The position numbers and the translations under genes are program-made. A stretch of 64,000 nt of DNA from Natrialba magadii ATCC 43099 (GTDB taxonomy: Archaea; Halobacteriota; Halobacteria; Halobacteriales; Natrialbaceae), in contig NC_013922.1 of the NCBI RefSeq assembly GCF_000025625.1, forward strand, positions 868,001 to 932,000, read 5' to 3'. A model generated the notes under the pieces. That model was not told the DNA's origin. It did not search any database and was given only the letters and a program-made list of their open reading frames with translations. Positions 57,790 to 64,000 of this stretch are shown piece after piece; positions within the stretch are counted from its first letter, which is position 1; each line of letters begins with the position of its first letter.

Positions 57790-59080
57790 TCAGATGCGCA
57801 CCTCCTCGTGCTCCTCGTAATCGCGGTCGTCGCGGTCTCGCTCCGTCGATTCGTGTGCTTGCTCTCGGTCTTGCTGACGGTCGACGTCAGCGTCCTCGGC
57901 GAAGCGCTCCAGATCGCTGACCGTGACGCGGCGCTTTTCTGCGCCGTAGTCCTTGACGCGACGGGTTACCGCTCGTACCTCGTCGTCGGTTGGATCGTAG
58001 CCGCGCTCGTCCAGTCGCTCCCGTACCGAGTGGGTGCCCGTGTGCTTGCCCATGACCAGTCGGCGCTCGGCACCGACCATCTCGGGAGTCATCACACCTG
58101 GTTCGAAGGTATCGGAGTTCTCGATGACGCCGGCGGCGTGGATGCCGCTCTCGTGGGAGAAGGCGTTATCGCCGACGATGGGCTTGTTGCCCGGCGTCGC
58201 CATCCCGCTCTTCTCCTCGACGATTTCCGAGAGCTCGGTGATGCGGGTCGTGTCGATACCGGTGTCACACTGGTAGAGCGACTCGACGGACATGACGAAC
58301 TCCTCGTAGGCGGCGTTGCCGGCCCGCTCGCCGATCGAGTTGACCGAAACCTGTGCCTGATCGGCACCGGCTTCGATGCCGGCCAGCGCGTTCGCGGTGG
58401 CCAGCCCGAAGTCGTCGTGGGTGTGGACGTCGATCCGGGCGTCAGTGTGGGCGCTGACCTTCTCGATCATGTCGCCGAACCGGCCCGGCGTCGCGACGCC
58501 GCAGGTGTCGGGAACGTTGATCCAGTCGACGTCGGCCTCGCTGACCGCTTCGACGACGTCGATCAGGAACGCCTCGTCGGTTCGCGTTGCATCCATCGGC
58601 GAGAACATGCAGGTCACGCCCGCCTCTTTGATGCGTTCGACCGAGTCGACTGCGCGCTGTGCGACCTCCTCCCGCGTGGCGTGCATCGAATCCTCGATCT
58701 GGACGTCGCTGGTGCTTACGAACGTGTGCACCATCTCGACGCCAGAATCGAGCGCCGCTTCGATGTCGCCGTCGACGACACGGGCCAACCCGCAGGTTGT
58801 CGTCGACGTCGAGGAAGCAATATCACGAACGGCCTCGAACTCCGCGTCGGAATTGACCGGGAAACCAGCCTCGATGACGTGGGTTCCCATGTCGTCCAGA
58901 ATCGCGGCGATCTGCCGTTTATCGTCGTAGGAAAACGACGTTCCGGGTGACTGTTCACCATCCCGGAGGGTGGTATCGAAGACACGTGCTGACTCAATTT
59001 CGTCAGTGGAATCTAACGTGCCCTGGAAGAACTCGACCCCCCTGATTGGTATCAGAGGATGGGCTGTCTTGGTGAGACAT
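57790..59080 (-). CDS. leuA: 2-isopropylmalate synthase (LeuA) with apparent frameshift near the start
   Basis: From ATG 59080 the frame reads MSHQDSPSSDTNQGG, then enters the wrong frame at a run of six G (59037-59042) and stops after 25 codons. With five G it would continue NQGVEFFQGTLDSTDEIESARVFDTTLRDGEQSPG, the catalytic opening. The long frame itself has no ATG, GTG or TTG between the TATA box and the catalytic core; its only upstream GTG (59130) overlaps the TATA box. The rest is intact: HTHDDFGLATANAL metal motif, SVNSIGERAGNAA. A citramalate synthase is an alternative role. The run may be a sequencing error, a real mutation or a slippage site. Confidence 0.85.
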
Positions 59081-59106
59081 TGTATCCGTTCCCAGGGAGG
59101 AAGTGG

Positions 59107-59114
59107 TATATAAA
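59107..59114 (-). promoter_or_regulatory. leuA TATA box
   Basis: TTTATATA on the minus strand, 27-34 bp before ATG 59080. It supports a leaderless or near-leaderless leuA transcript and argues against a start at 59130. Confidence 0.75.
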
Positions 59115-59317
59115 CCTGGCGCAGAAACACCCGATTCAGTGTATCGTGATGAATGATGAGGGATTCTTGCTGTTCAAAACCGCCAGACAGCGACGCCTAT
59201 TGTGTGTTTATATGCCCTAATAGAATACAACGTCGACCGGCCGACGCGTTCGCTCGACGGGGAAACCATGGCCAAATTTGCCTCGACTCCACCCTCGACT
59301 CGCTGGCGCGCGCATCG

Positions 59318-59488
59318 CAATGGACGTTCGGTCACTGACATCCAAGTCGAAAGCCACGCAGTAGTCCTTCGTCCAATAATTGGGGTTTCTGAGAACGCTT
59401 GTCCAACAAGCTCTCCGAGAAACAGATGAACGCATGCCCGGCGACGATCTGCTTGCCACCCTGGAAATTCTCACCTGCACATTTCGCC
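59318..59488 (+). pseudogene. Possible transposase N-terminal fragment
   Basis: In the plus strand a broken frame reads MDVRSLTSKSKATQ, stops, then LGFLRTLVQQALRETDERMPGDDLLATLEIL. The shape (KSKATQ, then LVQQALxE...DDLLxxL) resembles the N-terminus of haloarchaeal transposases, but stops interrupt it and no core is present. The rest of 59115-59488 holds no gene. Confidence 0.3.
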
Positions 59489-60088
59489 TCACTCACTCTC
59501 GAGTGACTCTCTGTGCGCTTCGTACTCGTCGACGTACCGACTCTCACAGGAGTGACAGCAGAACGTCTTTCGCTCCCCACCCACCGTCGTCGTCACGCCG
59601 CCATCCGTGATCTCCTTCCCGCAAAGGACACAGTCGAGAGCGAAGCCAGCCGCCGACAGCGCGAGCCGCCGGTCAGAGCGAGTGAGTGGGGTTACGTCGT
59701 ACTCGAGTACACGCGAGAGATCGAGTTCGGTTGCGAGCCAGGACCGAACGTCGCTGCCAGGGATCGCGGCGTGGACGAGGACGTGGCCGTCCATGCCCTC
59801 GAAGACGTGATCGACGCCCTCGAGGGCGGTAACGGTGTCGTAGACGTCGGCGACGGCGTCGGGCCTGGGGTGGAGGTCGACGAGGACGGCGGTTTCCTGG
59901 CGGAGCGTCGAGCGGTCGATGTCGACGGTAAAGCCCTGGATGACGCCCTGCTCCTCGAGCCGCGAGATGCGGTCGGAGACGGCGGGTGGGGTGAGGCCGA
60001 CGTGGTCGGCGATTTCGTTGTACGGCCGGCGGGCGTCCTCGGTGAGCAAGGAGAGGATTTCGAGGTCGGTGTCGTCGAGGTCGCGCAT
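59489..60088 (-). CDS. Lrp/AsnC regulator with TRASH metal-binding domain
   Basis: 199 residues from ATG 60088. N-terminal winged HTH (1-60: DLDDTDLEILSLLTEDARRPYNEIA, GLTPPAVSDRISRLEEQG), AsnC effector domain (about 65-140) and a C-terminal TRASH cysteine cluster: C153-x2-C156 and C177/C178-x2-C181. In haloarchaea such proteins sense copper or other metals and control efflux genes. No metal pump is adjacent; the neighbour across the repeat is a ferritin-like gene. The MITE-like element sits 37 bp upstream of its start. Confidence 0.9.
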   Translation of the reverse strand: MRDLDDTDLEILSLLTEDARRPYNEIADHVGLTPPAVSDRISRLEEQGVIQGFTVDIDRSTLRQETAVLVDLHPRPDAVADVYDTVTALEGVDHVFEGMDGHVLVHAAIPGSDVRSWLATELDLSRVLEYDVTPLTRSDRRLALSAAGFALDCVLCGKEITDGGVTTTVGGERKTFCCHSCESRYVDEYEAHRESLESE

Positions 60089-60125
60089 ACCTGTGATTCG
60101 GGCGGGCGAGTGGGTAAAGACTGTG

Positions 60126-60211
60126 CTATAGTAACAACTGCAACTATTCACACACTGATCGCCGAGTCATCTGGCGAGCAGGTGTGCAGTGACTTGCAGT
60201 GGCTACTATAG
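60126..60211. repeat. 86-bp near-palindromic repeat (MITE-like), copy 3
   Basis: Same ends and length as the copies at 18689 and 22748 but with about seven differences, mainly in the loop (GAGTCATCTGGCGAGC). It lies between the divergent AsnC-TRASH and ferritin-like genes, where it replaces or splits the promoter region of both. Confidence 0.9.
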
Positions 60212-60273
60212 GTACCGACCGTCTCGTGTGCAGGTACCAGCATTTTACGCCCGGTTGTGGGAGCACTGCCCGT

Positions 60274-60729
60274 ATGACGACCGACGAAATAACCGACCTG
60301 CTGACCGAAGCCTACATCGACGAACTCGAGACCGTGATGAACTACCTGACCAACGCCATCGTCCTCGACGGCGTCCACGCCGAGGAGGTCAAAGAGAGCC
60401 TCGAGGACGACGTCCAGGAGGAACTCGAGCACGCCCGTCGGCTCGGCAACAGACTGAAGCAACTCGAGGAGTCCCCGCCAGGCTCAGCCGCGTTCGAGGC
60501 GAGTCAATCGAGTCTGCAGCCGCCCGAGGATACGACCGACGTGCAGTCGGTCATCGAGGGGGTACTCGAGGCAGAAGACGAGGCGATCGAGACGTACCGA
60601 GCGCTGCACGAAGCCGCCTCGGAAGCGAACGATCCGGTCACGGAGGACGTCGCGGTGTCGATTCTCTCCGACGAGGAGGCCCACCGGACGGAGTTCCGTG
60701 GCTTTCAGAAGGAGTTTCCGACGGACTGA
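60274..60729 (+). CDS. Ferritin-like helical-bundle protein
   Basis: 151 residues from ATG 60274. A four-helix bundle is suggested by ELETVMNYLTNAIV, EELEHARRLGNRL (E50-x2-H53), DEAIETYRALHEAA and SILSDEEAHRTEFRGF (ExxH), two ExxH pairs plus further Glu, as in ferritin-like di-iron proteins. It may store or oxidise iron. Paired with the metal-sensing regulator opposite. Confidence 0.8.
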   Translation: MTTDEITDLLTEAYIDELETVMNYLTNAIVLDGVHAEEVKESLEDDVQEELEHARRLGNRLKQLEESPPGSAAFEASQSSLQPPEDTTDVQSVIEGVLEAEDEAIETYRALHEAASEANDPVTEDVAVSILSDEEAHRTEFRGFQKEFPTD

Positions 60730-60849
60730 CGCTGCTAGCTGGCACTTCCGCGGTGCTCGTTTGGCCGACGACGCCAGCCAGAGTGATGCGGCATGCGAAG
60801 ACTCTCTCGCAGAGGAACGTTTTTCTCGTCGCGCTCCCACGAAGCGCAC

Positions 60850-61140
60850 ATGAGCGACTTCGACCTCGATCTGCGGACGGTCGAGGAGCATATCGACGAG
60901 GAACTCGATATCGAAGGGAGCATCGTGCTCGGCGTTCTCGACGGGGAGACGCCGGAAGACGAGTGGGCCGAAGCAATTTCGAAGGGGAACGTCCTCGTTC
61001 TCTGTGTCGAAGGCGACGTCAACGAACTGGCATCTGGCTTCGCCCGCGACGTCAAGGAAGCAGGTGGGAATCTCGTCCACTTCCGTGGGTTCTTGCTCGT
61101 GACGCCGCCGGGCGTCGACGTGAACACGGAGCGGCTGTAG
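60850..61140 (+). CDS. Conserved haloarchaeal protein
   Basis: 96 residues from ATG 60850 (MSDFDLDLRTVEEHIDEELD). Alpha/beta pattern with GSIVLGVLDG, NVLVLCVEGDVNELASGFA, GGNLVHFRGFLLVTPPGV. No motif. Probably soluble. Function unknown. Confidence 0.7.
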   Translation: MSDFDLDLRTVEEHIDEELDIEGSIVLGVLDGETPEDEWAEAISKGNVLVLCVEGDVNELASGFARDVKEAGGNLVHFRGFLLVTPPGVDVNTERL

Positions 61141-61167
61141 GCAACGAGCACGGGTGGTCCTGTTCTG

Positions 61168-61200
61168 TCCTGCCCTGCCCTGCCCTGCCCTGCCCTGTCC
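61168..61200. repeat. 5-bp tandem repeat (CTGCC)
   Basis: About six CTGCC units between the small gene and the convergent VOC gene. No role is evident. Confidence 0.85.
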
Positions 61201-61296
61201 CAGTAGCGACTCGAGTACCCGTTCGCTTCTCGCACTCACTCGCCGCCGAGCAGTGTCCCACCGCTCCCTCATCCGGATACTGCCATACCCTGTGTC

Positions 61297-62034
61297 TCAC
61301 GCAGACGATGAGACAAACGTGAGGACGTGCCCATCCGGATCACGAACGACCACGCGCTCGGCAGACTCCTCGTCTACCTGTCGCACCTGGTCTACCACCG
61401 CATTTAGCGCAGCAGTCGGCTCGTCGGTCTTGAATCCAAGGTCGACGTGAACCCCACCCCGGGCGTCCGCGATGCCCAGGTGTGGCTCCCACAACTCGAG
61501 TGCCATCGGGCCGCTCATCCGGACCCGCTTTCTGTCGTCGCCGACATCGACGGTCTCGAAGCCGAGGTCGCTGTAAAAGGACTCGGCGCGCTCGAGTGAC
61601 TCGACCTCCAGGACGACCTCGAAGATGCCGTCGATTCCCGGCCCGGCGACGTCCTGCTGGCCAAGTTCCACGCAGTTACCGTCAGGATCGTAGAGATAGA
61701 GCGACCGGACGGGGCCGAACTGGGCCTCGTCGAGGTCGTATCCGGCCGTCTCGAGTCGATCCCACCAGTCGTCGTACTCCGCCTCCGGAATCGAGAACGC
61801 GTAGTGGGTGTGCAGGCCGCCGCGGGGCACGCCGTCGGGACGGCGCAGGACGAGGTCCGTGTCGCCGGCCGCGAGCGCGAGTTCGTTCTCGTGGCCGGAC
61901 TCGCCCACGCCGTGTCTCTCGTCGTTGTCGTTCGATGGTCGTCGTACCGACAACTCGAGTACATCCGTATAGAACTCCCGCGCCGACTCGAGGGACTTGA
62001 CCTCGAGTGCGAGCCAGGAGAGGGTAGTGAGCAT
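61297..62034 (-). CDS. VOC-superfamily dioxygenase/glyoxalase-like protein
   Basis: 245 residues, two VOC modules: 1-125 (LTTLSWLALEVKSLESAREFYTDVLEL ... HYAFSIP ... YLYDPDGNCVELGQ) and 130-245 (IFEVVLEVESLERAESFYSDLGF ... VVRDPDGHVLTF). Metal ligands could be H78 (HTHYAF), E-ending ELGQ and H204 area. Related proteins are catechol 2,3-dioxygenases and glyoxalases; substrate unknown. Confidence 0.83.
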   Translation of the reverse strand: MLTTLSWLALEVKSLESAREFYTDVLELSVRRPSNDNDERHGVGESGHENELALAAGDTDLVLRRPDGVPRGGLHTHYAFSIPEAEYDDWWDRLETAGYDLDEAQFGPVRSLYLYDPDGNCVELGQQDVAGPGIDGIFEVVLEVESLERAESFYSDLGFETVDVGDDRKRVRMSGPMALELWEPHLGIADARGGVHVDLGFKTDEPTAALNAVVDQVRQVDEESAERVVVRDPDGHVLTFVSSSA

Positions 62035-62100
62035 AGCGGCCCTTCTTTGGAGAGATGTATAGAGGCATCGCCGAGTTCGGGGATGGGGACGGTGTCACGG

Positions 62101-62228
62101 GAGTGGAGTGCGGGCGGTGGGATTGCGGGAGTGGAGTGCGGGCGGTGGGATTGCAGGAGTGGAGTGCGGGCGGTGGGATTGCAGGAGTGGAGTGCGGGCG
62201 GTGGGATTGCAGGAGTGGAGTGCGGGCG
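62101..62228. repeat. 28-bp tandem repeat, 4.6 units
   Basis: Units of GAGTGGAGTGCGGGCGGTGGG plus ATTGCAG start at 62101, 62129, 62157, 62185 and 62213. They are head to tail without spacers, so this is not a CRISPR array. It lies between the divergent VOC gene and the gene at 62296, in both promoters' path. Confidence 0.92.
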
Positions 62229-62295
62229 ACGAAAGAACAACTGTCCACGGTAGTTGCCTGTCACGTTTATGTGACGACCGCCCGTAGCGACCAGC

Positions 62296-63006
62296 ATGGC
62301 ATTTCGCGTCGACGAACGCGCAAGCGAGTTTCAGGTGATCGACCGCTTCGATGGTGGTGTCGGCTGGATCGCCCATCCCGACGAGCGCATGCAGCGTGCG
62401 AGCCACGCCCTCGTCGTCGACAGCGATCAGACCCGGAGCGCGTCGGGCAAGGATGTCTGGGTTTTCGACCCGGTCGACGCGGAGGGACTCGACCAGTTGC
62501 TCGCCGAGTACGGCGAGGTCGCCGGCGTGGTCGTCCTGCTGGACCGACATACGCGCGACGCAGCAGCGATCGCGAACCGCCACGACGTACCGGTCTACCT
62601 GCCGGCCGCGTACGAGGGCGTCTCGGACGAGATCGATGCCCCGGTCGCACGCTTCTCCAGCGAACTCTCCGATACCGGATTCGAGGCCCATACGGTGGTC
62701 AACAACCGATTCTGGCAGGAAGTTGCGATCTACGATCCCGAACGCGGAACCCTGCTCGTCCCTGAAGCAGTCGGCACGGTCTCGTACTTCCTCGCCGGTG
62801 ACGAACGCCTCGGTGTCCATCCGATGCTCAGACCCGTCCCACCGACGGACGCCCTGAGCGGGTTCGCCCCCGAGCGCGTCTTCGTCGGCCACGGCGCAGG
62901 AGTCACCGAGTCCGCAGCGGTTGCACTCGAGGAGGCACTGTTGAACGCCCGGCGTGGTGCACCGCGGGTGTACGCTGGTGCGGTGTGGCGGTTGTTGCCG
63001 GTGTAG
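62296..63006 (+). CDS. Conserved haloarchaeal protein, degenerate MBL-like
   Basis: 236 residues from ATG 62296. The pattern WIAHPDERMQRASHALVVDS, VVLLDRHTRDAAAIANRH, FLAGDERLGVHPML and VFVGHGAGV recalls metallo-beta-lactamase order, with HTRD in place of the HxHxDH motif, so it is probably not a standard zinc hydrolase. A GTTTATG TATA-like element lies 27 bp upstream. Function unknown. Confidence 0.72.
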   Translation: MAFRVDERASEFQVIDRFDGGVGWIAHPDERMQRASHALVVDSDQTRSASGKDVWVFDPVDAEGLDQLLAEYGEVAGVVVLLDRHTRDAAAIANRHDVPVYLPAAYEGVSDEIDAPVARFSSELSDTGFEAHTVVNNRFWQEVAIYDPERGTLLVPEAVGTVSYFLAGDERLGVHPMLRPVPPTDALSGFAPERVFVGHGAGVTESAAVALEEALLNARRGAPRVYAGAVWRLLPV

Positions 63007-63170
63007 TACGACGGGTGCCCACGGTTCTCGTCGGGGAGTTTTGGGCTGGACTTGGGGTTGGATCTGTGCCTGGGTATAGGCCTGGGTCTGCGCCTGGACT
63101 CGGGTCTGGTTCGGGTCTGGGTTTGCCGGGGCGTACATCTAACTACGCGCTCCACGTAGATGCCGCCGAC

Positions 63171-63599
63171 ATGGTATACATCACCCGCGCGCTCGTTGAC
63201 GTCCTGCTTGATCTCGCCAGTGATGCCGACCCGGACCGCGTGACTACTGGCGTCTCGGTGACGCCCGCGGGCGAGCTTGCGGGTGGCGGTGCGGGCGCGA
63301 TCCCGCCAGACACGCCCGTCTTCACCGATTTTTACCTCCCCGATCCCGGGAACGCGATCAACGCTGTCTTTGGGGTCGATCTCTCGACACCTGCGCGGCA
63401 GGCCCAGGGCCGGTTCGTCTCGCACCCGCTGCGGGAACTCGAGGTGACGAAACGCGACGACCTCGCACAGGTGGTCTTCGTCGCGGTGCCGCCGTGGACG
63501 GACGACGAGGATTCCTTCGGTGCGTTCGACCGGTCGGGGAACCGCAAGCCACTCGAGATTATCGACGCCGAGCCCCCAGAGCAGTCGCTATCCGGCTAA
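63171..63599 (+). CDS. Conserved haloarchaeal protein
   Basis: 142 residues from ATG 63171 (MVYITRALVDVLLDLASDADP). Beta-rich with TGVSVTPAGELAGG, FTDFYLPDPGNAINAVFGVDL and VVFVAVPPWTDDEDSFGAFDR. No catalytic motif is recognised. Upstream (63047-63125) is a CTGGGT-type simple repeat. Confidence 0.7.
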   Translation: MVYITRALVDVLLDLASDADPDRVTTGVSVTPAGELAGGGAGAIPPDTPVFTDFYLPDPGNAINAVFGVDLSTPARQAQGRFVSHPLRELEVTKRDDLAQVVFVAVPPWTDDEDSFGAFDRSGNRKPLEIIDAEPPEQSLSG

Positions 63600-63743
63600 C
63601 CGCAGGCGCTGACCGCAGAAGTTGACGGGTCGAAGATGCAAACGCGTCCGCCGAGACGGTAAGCAGACCAACGATCTGTGTCTCCGACAACACTCATACT
63701 CCGTAAAATAGTCGATTTGTGGCCGCAGTGGTGAGAACGACAC

Positions 63744-63800
63744 CAGCAGCAGCAGCAGCGGCAGCGAAAGCAACAGCAACAACAACAACAACAGCAACGA
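63744..63800. repeat. CAG/CAA trinucleotide repeats
   Basis: (AGC)n followed by (CAA)n with small interruptions. No coding frame is supported in 63600-63854, which otherwise shows nothing. Confidence 0.8.
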
Positions 63801-63854
63801 CGACGACCGCCATCAGCCGCTGTACAGCAGTCTCACCAGCCGCTGGCGACAACG

Positions 63855-64000
63855 TCAACCGCCACTCGGCACGCCGCCGCCGATAATTCGGTCGATGATA
63901 CCCCGACGTCCCGTCTCGCTGCGTTCGTCCTCCTCATCACGGTCTGACGATGGGAAGCTCGGAACGTGTGGCATGATTCGGTCGACCTCCGTGTGGGAAT
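63855..64000 (-). CDS. Possible 3' end of a gene running off the right edge
   Basis: A minus-strand frame open to the window end reads HTEVDRIMPHVPSFPSSDRD, EEDERSETGRRGIIDRIIGG and GVPSGG then stop. Acidic composition and repeat-free sequence suit a haloarchaeal protein terminus, but only 48 codons are visible. Confidence 0.4.
   Translation of the reverse strand, partial: SHTEVDRIMPHVPSFPSSDRDEEDERSETGRRGIIDRIIGGGVPSGG

Noticed and set aside
59081-59130. Upstream GTG (59130) as the leuA start
   Set aside because: It lies upstream of the TATA box, so the mRNA would not contain it; the ATG at 59080 plus a frameshift explains the sequence better.
62101-62228. Regular 28-bp repeats as a CRISPR array
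   Set aside because: Units are directly adjacent without spacers, and no cas gene is present in the window.

Overview
The window is haloarchaeal chromosome (class Halobacteria, probably Natrialbaceae; the family is an inference). Evidence: very high GC, strongly acidic proteins, abundant Tat (twin-arginine) signals, TATA boxes about 25 bp upstream of leaderless starts, an S-layer glycoprotein with a PGF-type C-terminus, and archaeal genes such as pelota, rqcH, elp3, trm5 and diphthine synthase. About 65 protein genes, one tRNA and two copies of a probable structured RNA are supported.

Layout. 1-0.8 kb: 5' part of a class V aminotransferase. 0.9-4.2 kb: AT-rich island with a Tat lipoprotein, a trypsin-fold protease and a complete 743-bp IS6-type insertion sequence. 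4.3-19.7 kb: mostly core genes (MBL hydrolase, RND exporter plus TrmB regulator, pelota, RqcH, CPBP protease, TenA, ZIP transporter, HpcH aldolase) plus a surprising Tat-exported peptidoglycan-amidase-like protein. 19.9-20.4 kb: a small zinc-finger gene divergent from a structured RNA. 20.5-31 kb: Elp3, small zinc proteins, a Bat-type regulator, a DHH/S1 protein, MBL hydrolase, OsmC, gamma carbonic anhydrase and small conserved haloarchaeal proteins. 31.4-36.2 kb: a 1586-aa glutamine-repeat surface protein. 36.9-39.0 kb: biotin ECF transporter. 39.2-45.7 kb: accessory region with a RelBE-like module, the S-layer gene, a second zinc-finger/RNA cassette, a VapBC module and scars beside tRNA-Thr. 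45.8-48.3 kb: trm5, a Rieske protein, dph5. 48.4-59.1 kb: branched-chain amino-acid cluster leuA-ilvB-ilvN-ilvC-orf-leuC-leuD-HTTM-leuB, all on the minus strand. 59.5-64 kb: an AsnC-TRASH metal regulator, a ferritin-like protein, a VOC protein and unknown proteins.

Most notable. (1) A two-part cassette occurs twice, 24 kb apart: a CPxC/PCGC zinc-finger gene divergent from a roughly 95-nt transcript unit with a nearly identical promoter. The unit has an invariant 9-bp closing helix and a covarying hairpin, and its internal reading frame is not conserved, which points to RNA. I cannot match it to a family I know. (2) An 86-bp near-palindromic MITE-like element occurs three times. (3) leuA carries an apparent +1 frameshift in a six-G run near its start. 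(4) Decayed copies of the tRNA-Thr 3' end lie downstream of that tRNA. All functional calls rest on reading the translated sequence and recognised motifs; no database search was run.
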